The position numbers were made by a program, and so were the translations under genes. Source: Thereva unica (Eukaryota; Arthropoda; Insecta; Diptera; Therevidae). From it: a DNA stretch of 64,000 nucleotides. The notes under the pieces are model-generated. The model saw only the letters and a program-made list of their open reading frames with translations. It was not told where the DNA came from and ran no database searches. How positions within the stretch are numbered: position 1 is the first letter of the stretch; every line of letters starts with the position of its first letter. Location: contig CATLJY010000178.1 of assembly GCA_949987705.1 (NCBI GenBank), positions 1 to 64,000 of the forward strand, in the 5' to 3' direction. Positions 1-11,264 of the stretch are shown here, piece by piece.

Positions 1-1851
1 CACCCAATATATCACCGCGGCCGCGGGTCTATAATGCATATTCAAAATGGCTCGTGATACAATTTGGGTTGGTCACCCATGATTTAACAAGACACATTTA
101 AATTTTTCGCACCTTGCGTCCATGCAGCTATGACGGGCTAAGATATCCCCCAAAGTCAGAATCTCTTTTGGTTTCTTTTCTGATTACTCCGGTTTGGCCT
201 CTAAATGTTTGTAAAGTGGCTCGTAGACTATCAATAATATTGACAATAATATTAAACAAAATATTGACGGTTTTCCTGTTTTGCATCAGACAATCTTTCA
301 ATATCACCCACAGTATTGAGTAAAACTGAATTTACACAGTATTATTGATAGTCTGATTAATTACAACTAAGTTAGGGTTTTTGCAGCGGCATCTCGCATG
401 TACCCATGTATAGTATTTGAATTATTCATCGAATCGTTTGAGTTAGATAAAATGAATTACTACTAGTGTGGGTGTGTATCTACATAAAAGACATTGGTTC
501 TTGCTGTACGCAAAACCCTTACATGGTAATTAAAATTGCTAAGCAAAAGGAAAAACTGAGATAGCTAGTGAAACATTCAAGCTTCCCAATCTTTCTTTTT
601 AAATCTTAAGTTCTTAGGATTATTCAACTTTCTTATGAGAAATTTTAAATTATGATAAGGAAAATCTCGTGTATATCTTTAAGCTCTTTGAATGTTTGTT
701 GCTATACCATTTATACTTAGATCCGCCGCCTTGTTTAACAAAATACAGAAACGACCCTCTAATCTTAAAGAAAAGACCAGGGTGTCTTTTAATACTTTAA
801 TATCAAAAAATTAACGTAATTCATTAATAAAATCTAATAAAACCAAACATTACCATTAAAGTCATTTATATTTCTACACTTGTCAAAAATTTGTACAACA
901 ATAATTATCACAATAATTTCAACTTCAAAAGTTAAACATAATATTGAAGTTATTGGAGACATTCCTACCCTTGTTTGGCTTAGAAGGTGGTTAAATGATA
1001 AATGTGATTCACAATTTGAATAATGACAGCAACCAAAAAATTCACTTTGACACCCTGCTGTAGATAACTCTCATAAATCACCATTTTGGCATTCAATGAT
1101 TAATGAATGATGAAAACAAATTTGGTTGCAAAGACATTAGGTTCATAAAATGCTCTTTCTGAATTCGAAAACCCCCACCCTTGGGATTAGTAAAACGATG
1201 GTCCGCATACTATTCTAATTTAGTTCTGAAATTTGGATACAGTAATTAATCACCCGAACTTTACAGAGTAAACTTTAATGACAGATTTTCAGATAACATA
1301 TTATGTTGTACGTATTTATTTAATACATAGCAATGTGTGTTTATCGGCGAAAAATTAACTTGTTTACAAATCTCTATGTAAACCAATCTATTTATATTGA
1401 ATAGGGTATTATGCGCACATGAAATGTTTTATAGTGAAGTGTTTTATTTTTCCATTTTAAATGATATCAATAAAAATACAATAACAGTTAGCATAACTGC
1501 ATTTCGGGAAAACTTACAAATTAGAGTTTGTCGGTTTTTAAAACGGGTTTTCGATAAAAAAGAAAGGCTTTAAAGGAGGTGGGTCAAATTTGCTATAATC
1601 GGCTATAATGACTAATGAATTTCTGTATAGTTGTTATATCCCGTAACTGTGGCTAAAGTGTTAATAATGATATTTCTTTTTATTTGGCAAAACAACTAAT
1701 ATAACCCTGTATTTTTGTAACGCCATAACATATTTTCATAAATAAGGTATCAGCAGAGATAACATAATACTCCGTATAAAGATGCGACAGCTAGAATAAA
1801 AAACCCGAACACTTTTCGCATCGGCAGACCTCTGAGATTGCCTCCACCTTA
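1..1851. other. AT-rich sequence, no gene recognised
   Basis: No open frame here shows a recognisable motif. The only structure I see is a perfect 15-bp inverted repeat, AGACTATCAATAATA at 225-239 and its complement at 340-354, about 100 bp apart. It may be the remains of a small palindromic element. The rest looks like unique or strongly decayed repeat DNA. Confidence 0.5.
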
Positions 1852-2376
1852 GCAACATGCAGTGACGGATTAACCCTTAACCAATTAAGCAATTGCCTAG
1901 GGCATCACGTCTGAGGGTCACCAGAAGAAGCACAAAAAAATCCGCTTGTCACTCTCTCACGTCACCAAAAACCACACCAAAAAAAGTTTCGAGGACTAAT
2001 TTGAAAATTCGCGCGTTTTAAATTGACATAAGCCGGTTTACGCCCGAGTTACTTTAACTCTGTTAAACTAGCACTGTTAACTTAACACCGTTTCTAGCAG
2101 GCTAATTCACATTTTACAATTGATAACAAGCAAAATATTAACATTTCTCATTTTACAAATAACAAAAAGCTAAAAAAAAAAAAATAATAAAAAGAATGTC
2201 TTCTAAATTATTTGCTTACATCAAAAATTTATAAGCCCACATCAATCCATTTTGACAGTATTGAGCTGTGCTACATTTTAGCTAAGTCAAAAAGCAGAAA
2301 TAAATTAACTAACAGCGCTAAAAAATTGCTATTTATGCCGTTGTTAACTTGCCTTCTTCTTCTTTATACTCCTTTA

Positions 2377-4012
2377 ATCCCTCATGGGACATAGGGAAGA
2401 AACAGTTGCCCTCCAGCGGACTCTGTTTTGCGCGACAGCTCTTAGCTCCGACCAGGATCTCCCAGTTGTTGCGGCTTCTTCTAGTAGGGTTCTCCTCCAC
2501 GTTGTTCTAGGTCTTCCTACTCGACGGGAACCTTGCGGATTCCAGTCAAGGGCCTGTTTGGCTAGATTTTCGTTTTCGCGTCGCAAGGTGTGGCCAACCC
2601 AATTCCATTTCCTTCGCCTGATTTGATCGTCTATCCTTTCTTGGCGGCACGGCGCCATAGTTCTTCGTTTGAAATTCTATCTTGCCAGCGGATTTTTAGG
2701 ATACGACGAAGGCATCTGTTGATGAAGACTTGTAGGCGCCCTGTGATGAATTGGGTGACTTTCCATGTTTCGCAACCATACAAAAGAACTGCCTTAACGT
2801 TGGAGTTGAACAGCCGCAATTTGGTGTTAGTGGAAATCACCGTTGATCTCCATATGTGGGACAGGCATGCATAAGCGCCTCGTGCTTTATTTATTCTGGA
2901 ACTGACGTCTTCTTCTGCCCCGCCATTTTCAGTAATAATGCTACCGAGGTAGCAGAATTTATTTACCAGTTCCACGTCACGGTTATTCAGCGCTGTTCGT
3001 TCGTTGGTGTTTGCATTTATCCGCATTTCTTTAGTTTTAGTCGGATTTAGCCTTAAGCCTGCTGGACTACTTTCTGTTGCTAAATTGTTTAACATGTTTT
3101 TGAGGTCCTGGTGTCTGTGGGCCAGCAAACAGATATCATCGGCGTAGTCGAGATCCTTAAGGCGATCTAACAAACCCCATTGTATGCCGCCTGTTCTACT
3201 ATCTAGAGCGCCGACAAGGATGTCATTTATTACTATAAGAAATAGTAAAGGCGAGAGTAGGCATCCTTGTCGTACTCCTGAGCTCACCTCGAAGCTGTCG
3301 GATAATTTTCCATTATGGAGAACTCTGCATTTGGAATTGTTATATAGGGCTTTTATCAATTCTATTATTTTATCAGGCAGTCCACGTCGCCGTAGTGCCT
3401 GCCATATAAAGCTCCTATTGACCGAGTCGAACGCTTTCTCATAATCTACGAAAGCAAGGTAAAGGGGGGATCGGAATTCAGTAGACTGCTCCACTATTAT
3501 TCGTAAGGTGTTGATATGATCAATACATGAGCGGCCCTTCCTGAATCCGGCCTGCTGCCTCCTAAGCGTTCGGTCTACTGCCTCACTTATCCTAGATAGT
3601 AATATATGGGACAAAATTTTGCCCACAGTAGATAGTAAACAGATGCCTCTCCAGTTGTCGCATGTTGTTAGGTCCCCCTTTTTTGGTATTTTGACTATGA
3701 TACCTTCCGTCCAATCCTCCGGAAAGGTACAGGTGTTCCATGCTATTTGTAGGATTGGCTGAAGCGCATCTGCTATGAGGCTTGAGTCGGCTTTCAACAA
3801 TTCTGGCGGGATGCCATCTTTCCCAGCTGCTTTACCATTGGCCATCGCATGAATTGCGGTTACTATTTCCGTCTTGGATGGGGCCCGGGTGGTGATTCGA
3901 ATTGGCTGTGCATTGTTGCTGGTTTCCTGAGGTTCCTGTGTAAATGAACCATTCAGGGCGGCGAAGAAGTAATCTCTCCATCTTTGGAGCTGCTCCTCGT
4001 CGCTGCACAAGC
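2377..4012 (-). pseudogene. RTE LINE ORF2, reverse-transcriptase half
   Basis: Reverse-transcriptase blocks are all present: WRGICLLSTVGKILSHI, QAGFRKGRSCIDHI, LAFVDYEKAFDSVNRS (first catalytic Asp), GVRQGCLLSPLLF, and LDYADDICLLAHR (YADD catalytic pair). The C-terminus has the usual NEELWRR block and then KWNWVGHTLRRENENLAKQA and GSRRVGRPRTTWRR. A one-base shift near 2640-2650 separates the RT frame (ends 2631) from the tail frame (2374-2658), so the copy is inactive. Its 5' side is cut by hAT-B. Removing that element leaves an in-frame join with the endonuclease. Confidence 0.8.
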
Positions 4013-5775
4013 CAGTGATGTGGGCCGGGTAAATACCCAGTGGGAAGGTAAATATAAATTGGGTATTTACCCGGATATTTACCCGATGGTCGTTTAAATA
4101 CCCAAAACGAGGGTAGTTTCAGTATAATAAAGATTAGAGATGCACCGAATATGGGTTGGACCGAATACGAATATTCGGTCAAAAATGTACCGAACCGAAC
4201 ATTCGGCCGAATTATTCATTTCAGTCTTATGCCGGTTCAAGCAGGTTCATATAGAACAGAGAAGCGTTCTGCAAGTAGCAGCGTTCGTCCAAACCTCCAG
4301 CACTTCGCGCTAGCGCGGCTCACTCACTCAATGCGCCGTTCCTTCTTTCATTGCAATTTCTCTCGTGATGGAGTAGTTATCGCCAAAAAATAAGGGACTA
4401 AAGCAAGAATGTGGGGAAATGACAATTCCTTAAACATTAAGGCCCTACGCACATGAGTCGACTGATTAACAATCCCAGTTTCAAAATGGTTTCACCATTA
4501 ACACGCTCGAATCAGGTTGCATCCAAAATGAAACCTTTGTCCAAACACAAACGCAACTAATTTTAGATCAATGCTCAGGTGTTCTGTGCTCACGAAGATT
4601 TTGTTGAATAAACTTTCACACGTAGAAATGCAACCACACAACTGAAAGTGGTGTCATTTTCAAGCGTACAAACGTTGCATTCGGTGACAGGGAATATAGA
4701 AGTGTGTGTATTCGAATGCATGCAACGTAAATGTCGGTCTACTTTGCACTTTTTACGCCGCATTCGACAAAGCACACACACAATCATACACTCGTTACTT
4801 AGACTTTTGGGTTATGTTTGAAAGTCGGGACGGTAGAAACTCGCCGCATATCATAGAACGAACCGTTGAATGCAGCGTAGGAACGCTTGTTTGTCACCAG
4901 TTTGATATTGCTTCCGACCGGCAAGAACAGTCGCACGCAAGCAGTTGAAAACCTAGTTTCAAATCAGTCTCGTTTCTGTCGACTCGTGTGTGGATTCTCA
5001 ATTTTTTTATTTTGTGTAATTTTTGATTTTGTGAATAAATATGGTTACACAAAGAAGTGTTTGTTTCATTTACAAATACTGCCTATCTACGGTTTCAGAA
5101 TAAAGCCTCTTTAACATATGTAACTCTTCAAATAATACTATTTAAATATTCGGTAATTATTCGGCAAACTAACCGAATATTCGGCCGAATACAAACTTTA
5201 AAAAATACGCCGAATACGAATATTCGGTCGAATATTCGGCGCATCTCGAACATAGATGTATGCCAGCTGCCAGCAAGAATGTGGATTGGCAACGCTGCTG
5301 AGCTGATCCTACCCAGAAGTCAAACTGACACTGCTCTTCCATCCATTTTCAGATTATCGTCTTTGTATTTGATTTATGATATCAGTTTATTTTGTTTTTT
5401 ACATCAAAAGATGTGGAACCTAGCTTTTTGCCGTTTTCAATTAAGTTTAATTAATTTTTACCCAGGTTGTCATTGCTCAATTAATATTGTTCACGATCAA
5501 TAAAGAGAATTTCACCGTGTAGGTTAGACCTCTTTGATTTTATTTCCTTATCTTTCTTTCCTATTCTGATTAATTTTAATAACTTTCTAATATTGTAAGA
5601 ACTCAGAAAAATTAGTTTGCGAACATTTCCCAAGGTTTGACTTACTCCGAACTGAATTTTTTAAAATTATAAAATACCCAGGTATTTATGAACATTGGGT
5701 ATTTACCCGGGTATTTACCCTGGACATTTACCCTGATTCATAAATACTTGGGTATTTCACATCACTGTGCACAGC
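4004..5775. mobile_element. Non-autonomous hAT element (hAT-B) in the LINE
   Basis: Ends CAGTGATGTG and CACATCACTG are inverted repeats at 4013 and 5767. The flanks are 8-bp duplications, TGCACAGC on the right and the same with one extra A on the left (4004-4012). Excising it restores the LINE reading frame. Just inside each end are several copies of the near-palindrome GGGTAAATACCC, facing both ways; clustered subterminal repeats are typical transposase-binding regions in hAT elements. No transposase frame is seen. A second copy's end lies at 27690-27787. Confidence 0.8.
4127..5257. mobile_element. Non-autonomous hAT element (hAT-C) nested in hAT-B
   Basis: Terminal repeats start TAGAGATGCACCGAATAT at 4135 and end with ATATTCGGCGCATCTCGA at 5249. 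The flanking 8-mers ATAAAGAT (4127) and ACATAGAT (5250) match at 6 of 8 positions, an aged duplication. Both subterminal zones contain repeated CCGAATATTCGG palindromes. The roughly 900-bp interior has no convincing protein; short frames there lack motifs. The TAGAGATG..CCGAATATTCGG type of end is common among animal hAT elements. It is the innermost and so the youngest of four nested insertions. Confidence 0.7.
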
Positions 5776-7112
5776 AGCCTTCCATCCGCACTCTTAACGG
5801 CATGCTTTTTAGTAGAGTGCTTTCCCGAGAGCTGTTTAGTGATTTGGTACAGCACCTTACTGTTGCCTGTGTTTGCCGCGTTTTCCGCTTTTTCTGCGAG
5901 CTCATTTATCTGCTGCCTTTTATCACGCCGGACACTTCTCTTTACCTCCCGGTGTAATTGGGAGTATTCCCGTTCCAGTTGATAACGTATTTCAGGGTCG
6001 CTTGTAGAGTTTACTTTATTTTTGAGGGCTCTCCTGCGTTCTATTTTTTGCCAGGTTGTGTCCGAGATCCAGTGTTGCTGGTTTCTTTGGACATAACCGA
6101 TGCTTGTTTCCGCAGCCGTCAATATTGCGCCCTTTGTTCTACTCCACAGCTCTTCAATATTTGTGTCGTCAGAAACGTTGTGCTGGTTTAGTATTAGTTG
6201 TAGATTTCCAGCAAATTCCCGCTTTTTAACGCTCTCCCGCAGAAGATCTACGTTGAATCGTCTACGGTTTATAGCATCGCGTTGTACGTTTCTGATTGCG
6301 ACGATTTTAAGGCGAATAGTTGCTACAACCAAATGGTGGTCGCTTCCAGTGTCTGCTCCCCTGAAACTCCTGACATCCTCAAGGATAGTTCTCCATCTGC
6401 GGCTGACGGCCACATGATCTATCTGATTTCTCGTCCTACCATCGGGCGATACCCAGGTCTCTTTGTGTATCTTCTTGTGACAAAAGTAAGTTCCACCTAC
6501 CATAAGTTGGTGGGAGCTACAGAAGTCAACGAAAAGCTCACCATTGTTATTGGTAACTTGGCTTAGACCTTGATTTCCAATTGTTTGTTCAAGGCCGGTG
6601 TTGTCACGGCCGATCTGTGCGTTTAAGTCACCCATTAATACAATGAAGTCTCCCCTTGGAATAGAGCGAAAAACCTCATTCAGCCGCAAATAGAACTCGT
6701 CTTTGATGTCATCTTCAGCGTCCTCAGTTGGAGCATAGCATTGGACTACCGTAGTACTTCTTAGTCTGGTACGCAGGCGCACGGTAATAATCCTTTCAGA
6801 AACTGGTGACCAGCTAATGAGGCTGGACCTTGCTTCTTTGGTGAGTATTACACCAACGCCACTCCTACGGCTTTCAGTTTCGTTTCTCCCAGAATATAAA
6901 AAGGACTCACCATTTGGGCAGATATGTTCCCCCGCATCGGGCCATCTGGTCTCGCTAAGTCCCATGATCTTGATTTTATATCGATTCATCTCGTTGAGGA
7001 CTTCATCCAGCCGTCCCTCAGCCAGCAGTGTTCTCACATTCCATGATCCGATTCGTGTCCTTGTTCGAAAAGCAAAGGTCGTCGTCGTGTTGTCCATCCG
7101 GTTCCGAGGCAT
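5768..7112 (-). pseudogene. RTE LINE ORF2, endonuclease half
   Basis: This frame encodes the N-terminal apurinic/apyrimidinic-like endonuclease that nicks target DNA for target-primed reverse transcription. Motifs in order are IGSWNVRTL (near residue 20), LSETRWPD (about 50), VLMGDLNAQIG (about 160), NQIDHVAVSRRW (about 235) and GSDHHLVVATIRL (about 255). These carry the Asn, Glu, Asp and His residues of the EEP fold. Upstream residues beginning MPRNRMDN fit a natural start. The frame ends artificially where hAT-B inserted. Beyond that element the same frame resumes as the reverse transcriptase, so this was one polyprotein. Confidence 0.8.
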
Positions 7113-7539
7113 TGTTTGCCGATTCGTAGCAATGGTGTTTTTTATGGGAACGGGTTGCTAACCCTCAGCCCAACCGACTTAAAACTCTGTTTTGTGGCGC
7201 AGAGAGTTCGCCATTCGCCCGTCTCCCGTTAGCTCCTTCCGAAGAAGTACCCCAGGGGGCACCGCGGGGAGGTGGGATTAGGACTTGCTAACAGGTCTGC
7301 TAGGTGTTTGTCTGCAGTGACTTTTCTCGGGTTTTGGCAGAGGTGGCAAATCGGGTACCACCACTTTCCGAGGTCTTTGTTAGCCGTTTGCCCCCCCTAA
7401 CTTAGTTAAATTAACTTGGGCATAAACCCGACAATGGAGATCAACTTAGAGTCATAACGCCTCTCCCGCTTGCCCCTTTGCTGCCCGCTAGTACATTAGG
7501 CAATTCGAATGCACCGGAATTACGATCAGCCAACTCTTT

Positions 7540-7910
7540 CATTTGATACCCATGTCGAAGGAGTTGTGAAGAAAATTTCAATCCGCCCTCCTGAGACAGC
7601 CGCCATGGATCTAAAGGTATATTGAGTATAGCGTATTGCATTGTCATCGGAGCTAAAGTTGTATGCAAAATTTCAGCATGATAGAATATCCGGAAGTATT
7701 TAAAAAATCGACTGCAAAATTTGTTCCGTGAAGAAAACAGTAATCCGTCCTCTTGAGACAGCCGCCATGGATCTAACGGTATAATAAGTATACCATTTGC
7801 ATTGTCATCGGAGCTGATGCTGTGTTCAAAATGTCAGGGTGATCGGGTAAGTAGAAAGTATTCAAAAAATCGATTGCAAATTTTGTACCGGACAACCAGA
7901 CAGACAAGAA
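7540..7910 (+). repeat. Two tandem units of a dispersed repeat
   Basis: Two diverged copies of about 185 bp share the blocks GAGACAGCCGCCATGGATCT, TTGCATTGTCATCGGAGCT and a Cys/Asp-free stretch ending CAAAATTT or CAAAATGTCAG. The order CATTTGATACCCATGTC, then a CCGCCAT block, then GCATTGTCAT, then TATGCAAAATTTCAGC is the same as in the 269-bp array at 60.8-62.4 kb, so this is a dispersed member of that family. It lies inside hAT-A, right of the LINE, and is followed by a GACAGACAAGAAAG motif. Confidence 0.6.
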
Positions 7911-8016
7911 AGTGAGCTAATAAAAACGTTTTAAAAACCGGACTGTTTAAAATTAATGAACTGAGAAGGAAAAAACAAGTTAAAATTTCAAGTTAGTTAG
8001 GAATACAAAGACACCC

Positions 8017-8178
8017 GTCAAAGACGAAGAGAGAAAATGCCCAATGATGGTTCATCTCCTGAAGCAAGTTTAAGCCCAAGAGAACAATTCAAAATAACGT
8101 GTTATTATATGTAGCATCATTGATAAATTAAATGCAGAGATGCGAAAAAGAAGAGAGATATACAAAGAAAGGCGGTAA
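8017..8178 (+). pseudogene. hAT transposase relic (ZMYM1-like type)
   Basis: Two pieces in adjacent frames read like the middle of a zinc-finger-MYM1-type hAT transposase: MPNDGSSPEASLSPREQFKI, then after a frameshift SIIDKLNAEMRKRREIYKER. That family characteristically has a Pro/Ser-rich stretch, then a Phe/Tyr-rich start, then an 'IID.L..E...R...Y' helix. The piece is only about 50 residues and sits just inside the right terminal repeat of hAT-A, as expected for that element's own gene. No catalytic residue can be located. The family call rests on motif memory only. Confidence 0.5.
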
Positions 8179-8277
8179 AGGTTTAAAGACCGATTCTAGT
8201 TGACATACGGATAGGAGGGCCCACAGGCGTGGATTGCTTAGGGCATCAAGTAGTCTTAATCCGTCACTGGCAACATG

Positions 8278-8791
8278 CAACATATTAGAATTTCCAGCTA
8301 CACAAGGAGGCGAACGTGGTCATGGTCCGCAGCACAAGACATGCGGTGAGTTTGTCGATAAGGAAGCTAGAATTTTAGGGGGGCAAGGAAAGGAACTGAC
8401 AACAGAATGTTCCTCGCAAGATTGTCATCTTTCAAACGTTTGCCTCTAGCGCTCCATTGAAGAATTTTCCGGATGCTTTGTATTTTAACTATTTCTTAGA
8501 ACATTCAGTGTATTTTTTTAATGACTGTCTGAGATTCACTATCAATTTGACTTGATTTCAAATTCTTGGTAAGAGGATTTGCGATATTTTTAAAATAGGT
8601 ACTTGGTTGAGGTTTTGGTTACGACTATTTTTTTCTGGTATTTCGGTATTGACTAGCTCGATTGATTTTAGAAACGAATTTAGGTAATTATTCTTTATTG
8701 TATTTTATCTGAATTTTCGCTATTGGCTTAAAATGTTGGGTTTTGTAGGTATATTGTGGGTGCAGATTTTTAGACACATTTTTTATAAAAA
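8278..8791. other. No gene recognised
   Basis: Sequence between the end of hAT-A and the THAP-like frame. Open frames on both strands are short and carry no recognisable motif. Confidence 0.4.
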
Positions 8792-8923
8792 ATGCCACAA
8801 AGTCGCACAACCTGGAGAGTTGTTTGCATCGCCCAAAGTTGCAAAGCGCATAAACGTGCTCAGCCAAATCTGAAATTCTTTCGATTTCCAAAATCTGGGA
8901 CAAGTGCTTCTCATAAATGCTTG
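8792..8923 (+). pseudogene. THAP-type zinc-finger relic (tentative)
   Basis: A 43-codon frame begins MPQSRTTWRVVCIAQSC and continues to LKFFRFPKSGTSASHKCL before a stop. A Cys-x4-Cys pair close to the N-terminus followed about 17 residues later by F[FH]RFPK is the opening of a THAP DNA-binding domain, found in P-element transposases and some host factors. The rest of the domain (second Cys/His pair, AVPTIF box) is not seen. It is a first-exon relic or chance. The long minus-strand frame here (8688-9050) has no motif. Confidence 0.3.
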
Positions 8924-9104
8924 TAAAGTTAAATCCCCGCCCACGATAAAAAATTGTTCGTCTGCTCAAAACAATTCGATGGTAATTGTTTTGGTAAAAA
9001 TAAATTAAAAATAGGTTCAACACCTTCCTTGTTATTTGTAAACTCTTCAATTAATGAAAATGACGAAAGGCTTCATGTGAAGTCAATTTTCAGGGAAAAC
9101 TTAT

Positions 9105-9542
9105 TGTTATAACGCAAAGAGTTTTTTACGTTATTATTTTACAAGTTCTTTATTATTATATAAAATTCACCTTATATAAACTTCACATTAATTTAAATTC
9201 AAATATTTTAATAATTATACAATATCGACAACGAGAAGCGAGACTGTCGATATAATCGAAACAACGAGAAGCGAGAACCGATAGCGACTGATAACAGACT
9301 GGCTCGGAAGCAAATTTCTTGAGAGTAGCAAAAGAATTTACGGTATATGGAAAAATGTATGGGTACTCGCTTCCCGTTGCTTCGATTTTATGACAATAAA
9401 AACAGAATACAATAGCAAATTACATTCAATCGATTAACAAAATTCAATAAATTCAATCAATTAGCAATAATTGTTTTCGAGATTATATTTTATAACAAAA
9501 AATAGTATTTTTACAAATAAATTGTAATCTACGCAATTAACA
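9105..9542 (-). repeat. BEL-1 3' LTR
   Basis: 438 bp, TG..CA ends (as read on the plus strand, TGTTATAACG to CAATTAACA). It contains an ATATCGACA..TGTCGATAT inverted pair enclosing the repeated word ACGAGAAGCGAGA, a possible regulatory site. It retains 11 bases (around AATTAGCAATA) missing from the other LTR. Confidence 0.9.
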
Positions 9543-9558
9543 TAGCCCTCTCCTTTGG
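9543..9558 (-). promoter_or_regulatory. BEL-1 polypurine tract
   Basis: On the minus strand AAAGGAGAGGGCTA directly abuts the 3' LTR. A purine-rich run here is the expected primer for plus-strand DNA synthesis. Confidence 0.7.
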
Positions 9559-9599
9559 AGGCATTAGGCTCCAAACAAGTGCTTGAAGAATATTCCTCG

Positions 9600-10790
9600 T
9601 CAATGGGCAGTGGGCAGACTTTTGAAATCGCTCGAGTTGTGTCTCCAGCGAACTAGTTGATCATCTCCATAATGAACCTTAACGAGGCGGCCCAAAGGCC
9701 ACTTTAGTGGCGGCACGCAGTCGTCTTCTAAGAGAACCATCATCCCATTGCGCAAGTTAGGTTTCTTTACTTGCCATTTGACACGGCGTTGTAGTTCTTG
9801 CAGATACTCCCTCCTCCATCTGGACCATAGGGTTTGCATTTTACTTTGGATTAATTGCCATCGACTCAAACGACCTATTTTACTAAGTTCAAGGTTGGGT
9901 GAAGGTATCGCTTTCATCATTCCACCTGTAAGAAAATGACCGGGTGTTAATACTTCAAAATCACGAGGATCATTAGACAAAGGAGTGATGGGTCTGGAGT
10001 TTAGGATGCTCTCTGCTTGACAGGCCACGCGTTGAAGCTCGTCTAATGTGAAGGCTTCTGTTCCTAAAGCCCGCTTCAACAGGTACTTGGCTTGTCTCAC
10101 TGCGCCTTCCAACAAATCGCCAAAGTTGGGACTCCGGACTGGAATTGTGACCCAACCGATACCATCCTTTCGGCACATCTCTTGCACTAGCTGTGAGTGC
10201 TGCTCAGATTGAAACACTGCCCTCAGATCCTTTAGTTCTCGTCTCGCGCCAATGAAGTTCGTGGCGTTATCCGAATAAATTTTTGAAACAAATGGACGCC
10301 TTGCAACGAATTTGGTGAGAGCAGATAAAAAACCTTCGGTGGAGAGATCACCAACTATCTCTAAATGAGCTGCCTTGACCGACATACATATAAATATGCA
10401 CAAGTATGATTTAGTAGGAGGGCGATTTCTGATAGGGCTCTTAATATAAAAGGGGCCGCAAAAATCCACCCCAGTGTGGTAGAAAACAGGACTTGGCTGC
10501 ACGTGAGGGCTGGGCAGTTGTCCCATAATTTGCTCAGCGCTCTGAGGGCGACATCGAAAGCATCTTACGCAGCTGGAAGTCGCAGCTTTTACAACGGCTC
10601 TTCCACCAATTGGCCAATACCTGGAACGAATATTAGCGAGGAGCGTCTGGCATCCTGCATGAAGATTTCTACAATGATAAAAATATATTAGTGACCTTGA
10701 AAATTTGGTTTTAGGCAGAAGTATGGGATGCTTTTGATCCTCTTCAAGTTCTGATTTCGATAAACGTCCACCTATGCGAATTAAACATTC
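9600..10790 (-). pseudogene. BEL-1 integrase region
   Basis: The integrase joins retrotransposon DNA to the target. An N-terminal zinc-binding part (with YWPIGGRAVVKAATSSCVRC) lies in 10527-10790. The catalytic core follows from 10526: GVDFCGPFYIKSP (first Asp), KIYSDNATNFIGARRELK (second Asp), and PNFGDLLEGAVRQAKYLLKR (Glu in the place usually read HFGG.WE). The C-terminal block ending PPLKWPLGRLVKVHYGDD and VRWRHNSSDFKSLP is typical of BEL elements. A frame break lies near 10790, where the upstream frame stops. The core is 308 codons without a stop and could be functional alone. Confidence 0.85.
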
Positions 10791-11264
10791 TTAATCGATA
10801 AATGGATCCAAGCCTTTAAGCGGGCTTTTATTGCTTATAACACGACCGTCACTTATTTTACGGTAGTCGTCGCATAAATAATGTTTTTGCAATGAGCGAA
10901 TAACTGCCTTCACCGCGCGATCTGTTTCTTGTACCGATAACGTACCACACACGCGATCTTTGCCCATCCGAGCATTGTTCACAAATCGAAACATATACGC
11001 GACCATACTAACGAGCTTCAAGTAAGAATTGCAATATTTATGTCTTTCCAACCAGTTTTCCGACATTGTTACACTCAACACGGTTCGAATTTTTCGCTCT
11101 TCAAGGACTTCTATGTTGTCTTTTATATGGACACTAGGCCAATTATCCTCAAGAAGCATAAAGAAACTTGGTCCATGAAACCACAACAAAGACTCCGCCA
11201 GGTCTAGTGGAGATGCGCCACGACTTACGATGTCTGCTGGATTATTTTCCGTGCTGATATATTT
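10791..11264 (-). pseudogene. BEL-1 pol, RNase H to integrase linker
   Basis: This frame carries on from the RNase H frame after a stop at 11265. Its first residues, YISTENNPADIVSRGASP, are the usual end of BEL RNase H. A linker follows with LLWFHGPSFFMLLEDNWPS and a RMGKDRVCGTLSVQETDRA block. In intact BEL elements the linker ends with a HYLCDDY-like stretch before the zinc finger; here it is followed by a stop near 10791. The adjoining stops show the copy cannot make a full polyprotein. Confidence 0.7.

Larger units (their letters stand above)
2344..7418 (-). mobile_element. RTE-like non-LTR retrotransposon inserted in hAT-A
   Basis: An exact 8-bp duplication TTAACTTG (2344-2351, 7411-7418) bounds a minus-strand LINE. 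The 5' end is near 7410 with a C/G-run and a roughly 300-bp GC-rich leader. The endonuclease frame, reverse-transcriptase frame and a short GAAGAAG-type tail near 2352 follow. A short tandem-repeat 3' tail instead of poly(A) and the endonuclease style (similar to craniofacial development protein 2-like sequences) point to the RTE/BovB group. I see no separate ORF1. The coding region was one frame until hAT-B inserted at 4013-5767. Confidence 0.75.
1852..8277 (+). mobile_element. hAT-family DNA transposon (hAT-A), disrupted
   Basis: Perfect 8-bp target duplications GCAACATG lie at 1852-1859 and 8270-8277. Just inside are matching 14-bp terminal repeats, CAGTGACGGATTAA and its complement TTAATCCGTCACTG. 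Similarity continues inward, with a GGGCATCA block near both ends. An 8-bp duplication and CAGTG.. ends are hAT hallmarks. The only coding trace is a transposase scrap near the right end (8017-8178). Most of the 6.4-kb span is a LINE inserted at 2344-7418; two units of a dispersed repeat lie at 7540-7910. Orientation is taken from the transposase scrap. Confidence 0.85.

Noticed and set aside
2384..2874. Plus-strand frames opposite the LINE tail
   Set aside because: Shadows of the minus-strand reverse transcriptase.
4590..5114. Short frames within hAT-C (HTHTSIF, CVLCRMRRKK..) as a zinc-finger gene
   Set aside because: Few codons, no supporting motif order, and no matching frame on either side.
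8688..9050. 120-codon minus-strand frame
   Set aside because: No recognisable motif, AT-rich composition, and it lies opposite the THAP-like frame.
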